NCBI GenBank assembly: GCA_028821125.1 | Contig: JAPPHD010000176.1 | Location: 1-32,234 of the forward strand | DNA: 32,234 nucleotides | Source of the DNA: Gammaproteobacteria bacterium | GTDB taxonomy: Bacteria > Pseudomonadota > Gammaproteobacteria > Pseudomonadales > Azotimanducaceae | Direction: 5' to 3' | In this document: piece after piece, positions 12,911-23,400 of the stretch | How positions within the stretch are numbered: the first letter of the stretch is position 1 | Layout of the letters: each line of letters begins with the position of its first letter | The notes under the pieces: generated by a model | Database searches by the model: none | Seen by the model: the letters and a program-made list of their open reading frames with translations, nothing else | Told to the model about the DNA's origin: nothing | Made by a program: the position numbers and the translations under genes

Positions 12911-15445
12911 ATGCCGCCCACGGCAAGCGTAAGCGTAAGCGGCGCCATCGGCAAAACCGGCACGTTGCTGACCGTCTTCTGCGTGTTTGCGGGCTTGGTC
13001 ATCACCGCTTACGGGCTGGTCCAGCAGGACTGGCCCGCGGTGCTGCCATTCTGGCGGCCAGGCGCAACGATGGGTTACCTGGGGTTCGTTGCCTCCTGCG
13101 CATTGGCAATCGCGTTGGCGCGTATCGTTCTTCGTGCCAACTATTTCGCCAGCACCACCTGCCTGGGAATGGTGATCGTGCTCTTCGGCGAAGGCGTGGC
13201 GTCCCTCCTTTCCGTTCTCTACTTTCTCGCCGCGTCCTGGTCGCTCGGGTTCATTGCCATCAAGGCCATATGCCGGCCGGATCCGCCCACCAACGAGTCG
13301 GCCCGGGCGCTGGTGGGCGCGGGGCTATGGGCAACCGGGGTCAGCCTGACCGCACATTTCGAAATCAACACCGGTTGGGTCTACTCGACGGTGCTGGCGT
13401 TGCCTATCGCCGCGGCCCGCCACGCTCTGATCGACCTGGTTCGAAAAATCGCCGACCAAACGCTGCATGCCCACGCCGAAAGGCGGCACATCGTCGAACG
13501 GTCTTTGCTGGGCGCGCTCTTTCTCACCTTTCTGGCGTTCGCGTATCTCCCCGAACTGGCCCATGACCCGCTGGCGGTGCACCTGTTTGTTCCCGGGTAC
13601 GTTGAAGCCAACCATGCATGGGATTTCGACCCGGCCCGATACGTGTGGACGCTCATGCCCCTGCTGGCCGACTGGGCGTATACGATCGGGTTCCTTCTCG
13701 GTGGAGAAGCCGCGGCAAAACTGGTCAACCTGGCATTTCTGATGGCCTGCGCCCATCTGGTGCGGCAACTGGTGCTGACGCTGGGCGGAAGCGAGCGCGG
13801 CGCCGACTGGGGCGCCCTGGTGCTGCTGTCCACACCGCTGACGTTTCTGCTGGGCAGCGCGCTATACGCGGAACCCTTCTGGTCCGCCTACCTGCTGGCC
13901 GGCGCCCTGTTCGTGTTCAGGGTCTTCCTGGGTCGTGGAAACCGTCTTTCGCAACTGAAGCTCGCAGCGATTCTGCTGGCGTTTTCCGCTGCATCCAAGG
14001 CCGTGGCGCTGGTCATCCTGCCAATTGTGCTCGCCATGCTCATACCGCGAGCACCAGGGCTGCTTGCGAAGGGAAGCCGGCTGTCGGCATTCGGCGCCGC
14101 CGGACTGTTTCTTGCCTTGGGGGGCATTCCCTATCTGGTCGCATGGTTCATCTCGGGCAATCCGGTTTTCCCTTTTTACAACGGCCTCTTCCAGTCGCCG
14201 TTCTATCCTGCCGAGAATTTTCTCCATAGCGGGTTCGATTCCGACCTGAGTTGGAAACTGCCTTATCAACTCGTTTTCCTTGGCGGGAATTTCACCTCGG
14301 GAATGACCGGCAGTACCGGTGCGGCGGGCTTTCAGTGGCTGTTGCTGCTGGTCCCGAGCGTGGTGGCGGCCCTCTTCCTGCGTGACTGGAAAGCGGCGTC
14401 CGTGGCCGGTGTCTGCCTGTTGCCCCTGCTGGTGATATTCGAGTTCCAGACCTTTCTCAGGTACGTGTTTCCTTCCTTCCTGTTCCTGAGCGCCCTGATC
14501 GGACTCGCGATTTCGAGATGCACCGCTGCCGGCCCGACGGTGCGATGGGCCATGGTGGGAGCGGCGGGGCTCACCCTGGGGCTCAACCTGCTGTTCTACG
14601 GGTCCTGTTCACCCAACTATCGCGATGTGCCCGTCCTGGAGATCTTCGACCCGGAGGGGCGGGAAGAAATCGTGCGCCGGCGCGCGCCCATCCGCAAGGC
14701 CGTCGAACTCGTCGAAGAGCTGAACCAGTCGCGTTCCCCGGTGGTGTTCCTGGCGCCACCGCTGGCGGCAGGGCTGACTTCGGATGCGCTGTTTGCCAGT
14801 TGGTACAACAGGACGTTTGACCGGGAGCTGCGTTCCAGCAGGGATTACGGCTCTTTCGTGAGCCTGATTCAGAAACACGGTGCGCGTTTCCTTATCGCCG
14901 ATTCGAGATGGCGCGGTCACAGGGAAGGCGTGGCTGGATTCGTTGACCAGGCGTTTCGCGAAGTGGCGAGATTCGGGTCCGTGTCCTTGCACAGGGTGGA
15001 CGACTCCGTCTTCTTCGCTGATGAATTGCTTACCGGAACCACCGAACTGTCGTCGCCCCCATGGCAATTGAGGGAAGGTACGGAAGTCCAGGGCGACGGC
15101 ACTGTGCTGGTGACGGCCACTTCCCCCGTTACGCAGTCGGTTCCAGTCGAGCCGGGGCGACGATACCTGAACGAGATAACTGCGAAGTGTGCCGATCAAC
15201 CCGCCAGGGGGAGGGTGCAGGTAAGCTGGCGAGATGCGCAGTGGAATCCGCTTGGCACGGAGATCGCCAGCTTTCATTGCAGGACGGGCTGGGTTGTCGA
15301 GAGCCTGGAAGTGACGGCGCCGCAGGGCGCGGCCAATGCCGTGGTGTTTGGCGCCGGCCACACCGCCACGCCGGTCCGGATATCGGAAATATCCTTCCGG
15401 ACGAACGCACGCCAGCCCGTACCGCGGACAGGCGGCGCAAACTGA
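12911..15445 (+). CDS. Large multi-span membrane protein, probable GT-C-type glycosyltransferase
   Basis: This is an 844-residue protein. The first two thirds (about 15-575) hold many hydrophobic helices with short loops, including a YLPELAHDPLAVHLF loop after a helix, followed by ARYVWTLMPLLADW. That resembles the first extracytoplasmic loop of GT-C enzymes, which often carries acidic catalytic residues (here Glu and Asp before PLAVH). The remaining part (about 590-844) is soluble: an alpha/beta segment (PVVFLAPPLAAGLTSDALF, RFLIADSRWRG) and then a beta-rich terminal domain like a carbohydrate-binding jelly roll (GTVLVTATSPVTQSVPVEPG). No close family is recognised by eye. The likely role is transfer of a sugar from a polyprenyl-phosphate donor on the periplasmic face, fitting the GT2 and GtrA genes just upstream. 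Confidence 0.65.
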   Translation: MPPTASVSVSGAIGKTGTLLTVFCVFAGLVITAYGLVQQDWPAVLPFWRPGATMGYLGFVASCALAIALARIVLRANYFASTTCLGMVIVLFGEGVASLLSVLYFLAASWSLGFIAIKAICRPDPPTNESARALVGAGLWATGVSLTAHFEINTGWVYSTVLALPIAAARHALIDLVRKIADQTLHAHAERRHIVERSLLGALFLTFLAFAYLPELAHDPLAVHLFVPGYVEANHAWDFDPARYVWTLMPLLADWAYTIGFLLGGEAAAKLVNLAFLMACAHLVRQLVLTLGGSERGADWGALVLLSTPLTFLLGSALYAEPFWSAYLLAGALFVFRVFLGRGNRLSQLKLAAILLAFSAASKAVALVILPIVLAMLIPRAPGLLAKGSRLSAFGAAGLFLALGGIPYLVAWFISGNPVFPFYNGLFQSPFYPAENFLHSGFDSDLSWKLPYQLVFLGGNFTSGMTGSTGAAGFQWLLLLVPSVVAALFLRDWKAASVAGVCLLPLLVIFEFQTFLRYVFPSFLFLSALIGLAISRCTAAGPTVRWAMVGAAGLTLGLNLLFYGSCSPNYRDVPVLEIFDPEGREEIVRRRAPIRKAVELVEELNQSRSPVVFLAPPLAAGLTSDALFASWYNRTFDRELRSSRDYGSFVSLIQKHGARFLIADSRWRGHREGVAGFVDQAFREVARFGSVSLHRVDDSVFFADELLTGTTELSSPPWQLREGTEVQGDGTVLVTATSPVTQSVPVEPGRRYLNEITAKCADQPARGRVQVSWRDAQWNPLGTEIASFHCRTGWVVESLEVTAPQGAANAVVFGAGHTATPVRISEISFRTNARQPVPRTGGAN

Positions 15446-15515
15446 CTGCGACCGTCGGGACGCGCTGAAGTGCCGTCGGAGGCGCCCTGTCTGCGAACCG
15501 GAAGGCCGGCGCTCC

Positions 15516-16292
15516 CTATTCGCCGGACGGAACGGCCCGAACCCGGAAGTGGCCGATCAACTGCTTGCCCCGGCTCGGCTCGACAAGATATACGGGATGG
15601 GCGTCCACGCGCGAAACAAGGTTCATCGTCTGCCGTTGGCTCAGGTTCGCCACGGCGAAGAGCTCACCCTGCCTCACGACCGTCCTCGCCCGGAGCGACC
15701 CGATGAAAATCTCGTAGGGCAAGGCGCTCAATTCGGAAAACCGGAACCAGAGAGCCGATTCACCGCTTGGCTGGACGTTGAATGGCTGGCCGACTCCGGT
15801 GGATGTTGGCCCCCAGCGGTCTACCTTTCCGAAGGGGGCGTCCGGCAAATGCGCAAGCGGCCCTTTTGGTTCCCCGGGGCGTCTTTCGATGATGCCGCCT
15901 TTGCGCACGTGGAGAAACGCGATCGCCGCCAGCTCACACTCGGTTCGGGACAGTTGCCACCCGTCGACGCGGCACAGGGCGCCCTCCTCGAAATCCTGCG
16001 CTATGCGTTTTCGTATGGCCGCCGAAAGGCCGTCTGCGGAGCTTCCGCGCGGGATCCCGTTGACGAGGCGTTCGAGTTCCTTGCCGTTGTCTGCCGATGC
16101 GCCTTGAACTTGCAGGTACTTTTCTCCCAGTTCAACGGAAAAGGCCCCTGCAGAAACGATCTCCCGCAGAGAAGGTTCCAGTACAAGCGGTTCGATCTCC
16201 TGTGCAGGGGCTCCGAAAACCTGCCAGGCTGCCGCGGCCCCTGCGGCGCCGCCGGCCAGCATGATGAACTGACGGCGGGTCTGTTCAGGCAT
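15516..16292 (-). CDS. Tat-signal protein, possible small subunit of the GMC oxidoreductase
   Basis: This 258-residue protein begins with a twin-arginine signal: TRRQFIMLAGG, then a short hydrophobic AAGAAAAWQVFG, with cleavage likely near residue 30 (GAPAQ). The first part (about 35-125) is helical with REIVSAGAF and two cysteines (ALCRVDGW and RTECELAA). It broadly resembles gluconate 2-dehydrogenase subunit 3 proteins, which are Tat-exported partners of GMC flavoproteins. The second half (about 140-258) is beta-rich and unrecognised. Its start overlaps the end of the upstream GMC gene by 8 bases, which supports a stable pair. The partnership is inference from this coupling and family precedent. 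Confidence 0.65.
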   Translation of the reverse strand: MPEQTRRQFIMLAGGAAGAAAAWQVFGAPAQEIEPLVLEPSLREIVSAGAFSVELGEKYLQVQGASADNGKELERLVNGIPRGSSADGLSAAIRKRIAQDFEEGALCRVDGWQLSRTECELAAIAFLHVRKGGIIERRPGEPKGPLAHLPDAPFGKVDRWGPTSTGVGQPFNVQPSGESALWFRFSELSALPYEIFIGSLRARTVVRQGELFAVANLSQRQTMNLVSRVDAHPVYLVEPSRGKQLIGHFRVRAVPSGE

Positions 16293-17766
16293 CGGCGATG
16301 CCCAATCTCCGGCGCAGATGCTCCGCGAGCCTGAGGGTCAGCGCTACGATGGTCAAGGTCGGGTTGGCGAACCCGAATGTCGGAAAGACCGATGAACCGG
16401 CAACGTAGAGATTGCCGACATCGTGACAGCGCAAACTCGGGTCAATCACACCGTCGTCCGGATTCCTGCTGATGCGTGTAGTACCCATCTGATGGGACTG
16501 ATAGGCTCCGGTGTAGGTGGCGGTTGCGGTTCTGGCGTTGACCCGGAACCTGCCCCCGGCCTTTCCGATCGCGCGCCCGAGAACTGTGCACAGCCGTTCG
16601 ACACAACTCATGTCCAATGGGTTGAGCTGCCAGTTCAACGAAACCCTCGGCAGACCCGAGGCGTCCAGCTCGTTGGTGAGTTCGATCCGGCTGTTCGGGT
16701 TGGGCGTGTTCTCCATTCTCAGCAGAACCCTGAATCGATTTTTTTCCGATCCGGCCACGTACTCCAACTGCCGCTCGACACCTTCGCCCAGAAGACCCAG
16801 GGGCTGACTGTCCCATCGATGAAAAATGAGGCCGAAATTCACCAGTTGCTGCTCCTCGAGTATTTCGTCCCGGAACGACAGGTGGGGCAGCACCCGAAAC
16901 TGCCGGCCGTCGTGGACCGCCTGGTGCAGGTGATACCTGTTGTTGAAGTCCAGCAGCGCAACGCCGATGGTCTTGCCCAGGTGATCCGAGAAGCATCTCC
17001 CAACGAAACCGCTGCTGTTTGCGACCCCCGAGGCGAGCAACACACGAGCGTTCTCCACGGCCCCCATGGCCAGTACATGACAATGCGCGGACACCCGCAG
17101 TCGCGATCCGTCCGGGGTTGCAAGCAGGCATCGGTCTACACTGCCGTCGGCAACCAGTACCTTGACCAGCGTTGCGTTCAACAGGCACTCGACGTTTTCA
17201 GCCGCTTCGATGTCACTTCGGTAGCGTACCCCGAACCGGGTTGGCGGACTGAACAGGAAACTCTTGTATGTCAGCTCGGCCGAGGCGCGTTGCGTCAACT
17301 CTCCGAACCCGAAATCCCTGTCGAAAGCCGCCAGCCCCAGGCCTCCAGTCGGTACTTCGCAGATGTCCAGCGCTTTCTCCAGGTAGGGATCCAATTCTCC
17401 GCGAGATAGGGGCCAGCCGCTCAGCGGTATGTGGCTGTGCGCCTGAAAATCATGGGGGTCAAGTGGGCGACACCATCCGCCCCAGTGATTTGTGGTGCCA
17501 CCGAAGTAGCGTAGCCGGGTAGCGGTGAGGTCATAAGGCAAACCGACGATCTTGCCCGCGAAGGGGTGGCCGGGTCCCCCCGGCGGACGCCCGAAGCCAC
17601 CCGCCTCGAACAAGCCTACTCGAGCGCTTTTGCGAGACAACGCCCTGGCCAGGGTTATGCCGGCCGCTCCGGCGCCATAGATGGCGACGTCATAAGACAG
17701 GTCTGCTGCGCCCCGCCACGCATCGTAGATCGTCAACCCGCCGCTCCGTACCCTGCGCATCCGCAT
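16285..17766 (-). CDS. GMC-family FAD-dependent oxidoreductase
   Basis: This 493-residue flavoprotein has the FAD dinucleotide motif VAIYGAGAAGITLA (GxGxxG at 31-36), a second FAD contact EAGG (55-58), and the GMC signature RYFGGTTNHWGGW (87-98). The C-terminal active-site block contains HQMGTTRIS (from His425), NLYVAGSSVFPTFGFANPT and a closing LTIVALTLRLAEHL helix, as in alcohol or sugar oxidoreductases of the glucose-methanol-choline family. It has no signal peptide of its own and may be exported with the Tat protein encoded downstream. Placed within a glycan cluster and divergent from manC, it may oxidise a sugar residue or a lipid-linked intermediate; the substrate is unknown. Confidence 0.88.
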   Translation of the reverse strand: MRMRRVRSGGLTIYDAWRGAADLSYDVAIYGAGAAGITLARALSRKSARVGLFEAGGFGRPPGGPGHPFAGKIVGLPYDLTATRLRYFGGTTNHWGGWCRPLDPHDFQAHSHIPLSGWPLSRGELDPYLEKALDICEVPTGGLGLAAFDRDFGFGELTQRASAELTYKSFLFSPPTRFGVRYRSDIEAAENVECLLNATLVKVLVADGSVDRCLLATPDGSRLRVSAHCHVLAMGAVENARVLLASGVANSSGFVGRCFSDHLGKTIGVALLDFNNRYHLHQAVHDGRQFRVLPHLSFRDEILEEQQLVNFGLIFHRWDSQPLGLLGEGVERQLEYVAGSEKNRFRVLLRMENTPNPNSRIELTNELDASGLPRVSLNWQLNPLDMSCVERLCTVLGRAIGKAGGRFRVNARTATATYTGAYQSHQMGTTRISRNPDDGVIDPSLRCHDVGNLYVAGSSVFPTFGFANPTLTIVALTLRLAEHLRRRLGIADA

Positions 17767-17936
17767 TCGAAGGGATCATCATACCCGCCCAGCCATGTCG
17801 TCGATCCGGAACGCGCTACAGATTGCTTTCGGCTTGTCCTACAATCGCGGCGCCATTTCGACGACAAGGTCATGTCGATGCGCCGCGACGCACCGCGCCG
17901 GCTCGGTCTTCCCTCGACCACCCGGCGGAAGCCCGT

Positions 17937-19352
17937 TTGAAACCGTTGGTACCGGTTATTCTGGCCGGCGGTGTCGGCAGCCGCCTTTGGCCGCTGTCCA
18001 GAGCGCTATTCTCGAAGCCGTTTCATGCCCTGTTCGGCGAACGCACTCTGTTGCAGAACACCGTTCTGCGGGCGCACAAGGCGACGCAACGGCGGCCGAT
18101 AATCGTTTGCAACGAAGACAACCGCTTTCTGGTCGCCGAGCAGTTGCGGTCTATCGGTGTTGCCTGGGAGCACATTGTCCTGGAGCCTGAAGGCCGAAAC
18201 ACCGCTCCGGCAATTGCGCTGGCCGCTCACATGGCGTTGGGCGACACCGATGATTCCCGGTTGCTCATCCTGCCTGCCGACCACCTTGTTGAAGACGAGG
18301 CGGGTTTTGTCGAGGCGGTCGAAATGGCGGCTGACGCGAGCGAGGGAGGGGCGGTAGTCACGTTCGGAGTCAGGCCGACCCGTCCCGAGACCGGGTACGG
18401 TTACATCGAACTGGAGGCGGAGGGGCGGCAGGGCGTTCAACCGATCAGGTCCTTTGTCGAAAAGCCCGATCAACAACGCGCCCGGGCTTTTTCAGACTCT
18501 GGACGGCATCTGTGGAACAGCGGCATGTTCCTGACCGATGCCCGAATTGCCTTGACAGAGATAGCAGCGCACAGCGCGCACATTGGGGAAGCGGTTGCCG
18601 CTTCGGTCCGTGAAGGCCGCTCCGACCTGGACTTCTTTCGCCCGAGCAATACGTTTCTGCAAAGCCCGGCCATCTCGTTTGACGTGGCGGTCATGGAGAA
18701 AACCGCTCGTGCAGCGGTACTGCCGGTCGACTTCGGCTGGAGCGACATCGGGTCCTGGGAATCGGTGCTGGAAGCGACGGGCGTCGATGGGCAGGGCAAT
18801 TGCTTCGCCGGGGACGTGCTGCCCCTGGATGTGGAAGACACGCTCATCCATGCGGACCACCGCTTGGTGAGCGCCATCGGCGTGGGCCGGCTGATCATCG
18901 TCGAAACCGCGGATGCGGTACTGGTCGCCGACCGCGGCCGCGCGCAGGATGTGACAAACCTGGTGGCGCGGCTGAAGGGTTCCGGCCGATCGGAACACCT
19001 CCTGCACCCGGAAGTGTTCCGTCCCTGGGGCAGTTACGAGGTCGTCGCACGCGGTGAGCGCTACCAGGCCAAGCGTCTCAGGATCAAGCCAGGCGCCAGA
19101 ATTTCGTTGCAGAAACACCGTCAGCGGGCGGAGCACTGGGTGGTTGTGCGGGGCGCCGCCGAGGTTACCCGGGATGACGAGATCTTCACCCTGCGCGAGA
19201 ACGAGAGCACCTACATCCCGATCGGCGTCAAGCACCGGCTTGGAAATGCCGGCAACCAGATGCTGGAGATTGTCGAAGTCCAGGTCGGCAGCTATCTGGG
19301 TGAAGACGACATTGTGCGCTTCGAGGACCGGTACGGCAGAACGACGGATTGA
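17937..19352 (+). CDS. manC: Mannose-1-phosphate guanylyltransferase / mannose-6-phosphate isomerase
   Basis: This bifunctional enzyme makes GDP-mannose from mannose-1-phosphate and can isomerise fructose-6-phosphate to mannose-6-phosphate. The N-terminal nucleotidyltransferase begins KPLVPVILAGGVGSRLWPLS, with VGSR where GTR or GSR variants are usual, and contains EPEGRNTAPAI, LPADH, FVEKPD and WNSGMFL. The C-terminal cupin (about 355-471) has FRPWGSYE, ISLQKHRQRAEHW and a YIPIGVKHRL segment, matching the type II isomerase domain (AlgA/ManC/CpsB). TTG 17937 gives 471 residues, the normal family length, and the usual short N-terminus; the frame opens at TTG 17823 without an in-frame ATG. It lies divergent from the GMC gene and supplies a precursor for this glycan cluster. 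Confidence 0.92.
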   Translation: MKPLVPVILAGGVGSRLWPLSRALFSKPFHALFGERTLLQNTVLRAHKATQRRPIIVCNEDNRFLVAEQLRSIGVAWEHIVLEPEGRNTAPAIALAAHMALGDTDDSRLLILPADHLVEDEAGFVEAVEMAADASEGGAVVTFGVRPTRPETGYGYIELEAEGRQGVQPIRSFVEKPDQQRARAFSDSGRHLWNSGMFLTDARIALTEIAAHSAHIGEAVAASVREGRSDLDFFRPSNTFLQSPAISFDVAVMEKTARAAVLPVDFGWSDIGSWESVLEATGVDGQGNCFAGDVLPLDVEDTLIHADHRLVSAIGVGRLIIVETADAVLVADRGRAQDVTNLVARLKGSGRSEHLLHPEVFRPWGSYEVVARGERYQAKRLRIKPGARISLQKHRQRAEHWVVVRGAAEVTRDDEIFTLRENESTYIPIGVKHRLGNAGNQMLEIVEVQVGSYLGEDDIVRFEDRYGRTTD

Positions 19353-19552
19353 ACGCTGCCGCGGGCCAACCGAGCCTGCCCGCCTATTGCACCAAGCCGC
19401 TCATCCGGTTTACCAATTGTGATGGTTGCTGCCTGACTGCACTTTCTTCTGCGAAGGGTATCCTGGCGCTCCTCGGATGAGGGCCCCTCGCGAATACGCG
19501 CAGAAGGGCAAAGTCCGGCGCGATCATCGCGGCCCTTGATGCAATCTGGAGC
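19353..19552. other. Convergent gap after manC, nothing firm
   Basis: These 200 bases lie between two convergent genes. A short dyad, GAGGG-C-CCCTC at 19479-19489, is present without a T-run. No gene or promoter is supported here. Confidence 0.35.
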
Positions 19553-20389
19553 TCAGCTCATTTGCGTTCCGGCTGCCCTGACGATCTCCCGGGAAGCTGC
19601 GCGATGAATGTCCAGATCGATCCGGTTGGCCGCCAGCAACTCCCGGTAGAGGTCGCCGCCAATTGCCTCCCTGATTCCGGCCAGCCGGTCGGACAGGGAC
19701 TCGCTCGACCGGTCGCTGGCATTCTGCCAGGCGGGCAGAACCTGAAAACCCGGAAAGTGAGGCGCAAGCCAGCGTTCCAGGGCGTGCATGGATTGATCGA
19801 ACAGTTCCACGACGCCGACGAAAGGCAACAGCTTCAGCGCCTTGAACGCCCGTTGCCGGAGCCGGTCCGGCGAACCCGGAACCGCGGCGGCCAGGCGCAC
19901 GGACGAGAAGTTCCGGGCCATGCTCTGCCTCTTCATCTCCAGCAAACCGCGCAGGTAGCCGGCAAGGTCGTTTTGCCCGGCCAGGGTTGTCGTCCTGTTG
20001 TGAAAACCGGATTCGAACCGTTTGCGCTGAAACAGGTAGCTCGACTGCAGCCGGATCACGGGATTGCGCACCATGATGATCGGAAAGACGCGGGTTGCCG
20101 GCAGTTTCGGAAGCGGCATGACCGCGGTGTGCGAAGACAGGACCAGAACCTCGGGATGCCCGGCGAGCCAGTCCTGCACCAGTTGCGCATTGGACCGGCC
20201 GGTGAGGATGGCGGCGGTGTTGGTGGGGCGTGGAAACTCCTCGCTGTGCCAACGGCCTTCCCCAAAGTTCTCCCTGAGAATGTGGTCGATGGACGAACCG
20301 GCGTTCTTGAAGAGATGGTAATGGAGAATGATCTTTCGGCAGTCGCCGGGGGGCGGCTTGCCGAACCATCCCAGCTTGTCGAGGATCAT
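19553..20389 (-). CDS. Sulfotransferase, copy B of a paralogous pair
   Basis: This 278-residue PAPS-dependent sulfotransferase starts at ATG 20389. The 5'-phosphosulfate loop is in IILHYHLFKNAGSSIDHIL, in the Sulfotransfer_2 style of carbohydrate sulfotransferases. The 3'-phosphate site is IIMVRNPVIRLQSSYL. It is closely similar over nearly its full length to the gene at 26101-26964, for example in the shared runs VLSSHTAVMPLPKLP and GQNDLAGYLRGLL. The frame is open to 20536, but that extension lies inside the 3' end of the giant gene and is unlike protein, so the later ATG, 14 bases after the giant gene's stop, is chosen. It is last in the minus-strand block. It probably sulfates the glycan made by the cluster. 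Confidence 0.85.
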   Translation of the reverse strand: MILDKLGWFGKPPPGDCRKIILHYHLFKNAGSSIDHILRENFGEGRWHSEEFPRPTNTAAILTGRSNAQLVQDWLAGHPEVLVLSSHTAVMPLPKLPATRVFPIIMVRNPVIRLQSSYLFQRKRFESGFHNRTTTLAGQNDLAGYLRGLLEMKRQSMARNFSSVRLAAAVPGSPDRLRQRAFKALKLLPFVGVVELFDQSMHALERWLAPHFPGFQVLPAWQNASDRSSESLSDRLAGIREAIGGDLYRELLAANRIDLDIHRAASREIVRAAGTQMS

Positions 20390-20403
20390 GGCGACAGGGC
20401 TGC

Positions 20404-23400
20404 TTATTGAACGATCCGGGCGGCCATCGGGGCATCGCCGTTGAGGCAGAGTATTCTCTTGAGTTCCTCTGCCCCGGCTTCCAGGGTGTGGCGCTTGCGC
20501 ATCGCGTCGAGGCCGCCGGTGGAAAGCACTCGCCATAGGGCCTCATCGCAGTACGCTGCTTGCAGGTGCTTCACCCACCCGGCCTGGTCCTCGGCAATGA
20601 GGATGTCGCGCCCGTTCTCCAGACTCATGCCTTCGGCGGCGACCGGCGAGGCGACAACCGGCACGCCGTGGCACAGGCTCGAGACAACCTTGCCCTTGGC
20701 GCCGGCGCCGTACCGCAACGGTGCAACGGTCAGCCGGATGCGGTTGAACAGGCCGGCCAGATCCTCGACATAGCCGATCGTACGCACGCCCTCGGTCTCG
20801 CCGAGGTTCTCGACCTCGGCGGGCATCTGCGCACCGCCCAGGATCAACTCCGCGCCGGGCACGGCGGCATGGAAGTCCGGCCAGATTTCTCGAACGAAGT
20901 AAAGAACGGCATCCAGATTGGGCGGATGCAGGTAGTTGCCGAGAAAGGCCATGCCCTGGCGTTGGCTGAATTCCGTCTCGCCAGCACCGGGGATGTCGCG
21001 AATCAGCGGGAGGTGGAACACGTCGGTGTCGGGAACGGCCTCCTGAAGGAGGTTTTTTTCGTGGTCGCTGACCACGACTATGGCATCGGCCTTGCGAGCG
21101 AGCCGGATTTCGGTTCTTTTCGTGATGCGCGCCTGCTTTTTCAGTTTCTCCGACTGCTCCGTTTCCGCTTGCCGCGCCTCGCGGATGTGGTGCAGGTCGA
21201 CGGTGTGGAAGACGATGCGGGCGTTCGGGCAAAGCGTTCGCAACGTCGAAGCCAGTTCCTTGAATACGCCGACCCGGTGGACGAGCACAAAGTCGATGTC
21301 CTTGCCCGACTGTTTCAGATAGCTCCTGAGCGAGTCGACGTAGGGTGCGTACAGCACCTCGGTGCCGAGCTTCTGCAGGTCGTCGGTATAGGCGCCCCAG
21401 TAGTCGAGGTCGCGGTGAGCGGCGAAGGTGGATTTGATGCCCAGGCGCGCGAGCATGCGCACGAGGTTCAGGATGTCGACGGAGCCGGAATCGTGATCGG
21501 GCATGGGGGTGGCCCAGTCGATGACCAGCGCCCGGCCGGCGGCGGCCCGGTCCCGGGCGATATCCGGCCGGGTGGATGGGGCGAGATGGCGGGCCTCGAG
21601 CGTCTTGCGCCAGCGGCCGAGAAAGCGGACACGGTTTTCCGCCTGATAGCGCTTCTCGCCCTGGGACAGGTCGGTGCCGGATGTGGCGCCTTCGCTGTGG
21701 ACGAGCTTCGCGAAGGGCTGGTACAGGACCCGGTAGCCGGCTTCGCGAACGCGCATGGCGAGGTCGGTGTCTTCGTAGTACGCGCGAACGTAGTAACTGT
21801 CGAAACCGCCAAGTTCGCGCCACAACGCGAGTGGCAGCATGATGGCCGCGCCGCTGCAGTAGTCCGCATCGCGAACGTAGTTGTACTCCGGCTTGCGTGG
21901 GTCGTCGCCGCGGCCGTAGTTCGATGCCGAGCCGTCGGAGAAGACGATGCCGCCCGCTTCCTGAAGGCTGCCGTCGTCGAAATAGAGCTTTGCGCCCACC
22001 AGCCCCACATCGCCGTGCATTTCGAAGGTATCCGCCAGGGCGTCGATGGCGCCGTCCTGAACCAGGGTGTCGTTGTTCAGCAACAGGAGGTGGCGTCCCC
22101 GGGCCTGGTCCGCGCCCCGGTTGCACGATTGCAGGAAACCCAGGTTTTCGTCGTTGCGAATGTAGCGGATGCCGGGTAGCTCGGACAGCACCGCCCCGCT
22201 TTCGTCCTGAGAGCAGTCGTCCACGACGATGATTTCGATGGACCGCCCGTCGGTGATGGCGGCAAGGGACTTGAGGCAATGCAGGGTCGTCTGACAATTG
22301 CCGTAAACCGGGATCACGATCGAGATGTCGGGCGAATCCGGATACTCCGGCGATTTCAGCCTGATGGCGGCAGGCGCAACCGGATGGCGGTTTTCCACCG
22401 GCGCCACCTGCTTGGAGATCAGGGCTGCTTCGCCCCTATCGGCGCCTGCGGCGTACAAGGGATGGGCGTGCACGGGATTGACCGGGTGTTCGGCCACCTC
22501 CTCCACAGCGTCCCGAGTCGCCTGCAGAAACGCGTAACCGAAGCGCTGGTCGGGTTCGAGGTAAGCCCCTTCGCCCCATTCGTTCCAGGCGTTGATGAAC
22601 AGCAGCCGCTCGTCGGGCGTGCGCTCCTGAGCGAGGGTCCAGCGCATGGCGGAGCGCAGCCAGCGGCCGTAGCTCGAGGGCGAATGGCCCTCGAAAAGGT
22701 GCGCCTCGGTTCCCCTGCGCGGGGTGTTGTCCCAGCCCGGCATGACGCCGCGCATCTGCAGCCAGGGTTGGTCCGGTTGCTCTTCGCACTTCTCGGCGTA
22801 CTCGTCCCAGTCGAATACGAAGCCGCGGAATTCGGATTTCCCCGGGACGATGTGGGCGGTCACGTCCGTGGGCATGCCGGTGTGCCAGGGGAACTCTACC
22901 GCGGCTTCCATGCCGAAGGGCCTCGGGTCCAGGCTCTGGAAAGACTGGACCATGGCCACGAAGGGTTCGCTGATGCCGTTTTCGCGGCACCAGCCTTGCC
23001 ATCTTTCGACGGTCTCGGCCGCATCGGGAAGCAGTGCCGGCCGATAAACCAGGAGCAGCGGCCGGCCGTCGACGTGGATGTACCTGGGGTCCTCGAGAAA
23101 GCGTGAGACGTACCTGATGAATTCCAGGTCGTCTTCGGGCGCATGCTCCTGGCCGATGAGCAGGTCCTGTTCCCGCCCGTCCCAGCGCCGCGTCCAGTTC
23201 TCGTTTGCCCAGCAGAGGCAGAAGGGGAAGTCGATCGTGGAGTCGTTCAGGTAGTTCAGTATCGGTGTTTCCAGCAACCGGTGCCCGCCGAACCAGTAGA
23301 AATAGAAGCAGAAGCCACCGATGCCGTAGCGCCGGGCGATTTCCACCTGCCGGTGCTGGACCTTGGAGTCGCGGAGATCGTAGTGGCCCATGTCGATGGG

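Noticed and set aside
20543-22297. Long minus-strand frame of 584 residues, and a 539-residue plus-strand frame at 20560-22179
   Set aside because: Both are shadows of the giant gene. They are Arg/Pro/Ala-rich or lack any motif, while the giant frame shows continuous GT2 and GT4 motifs.
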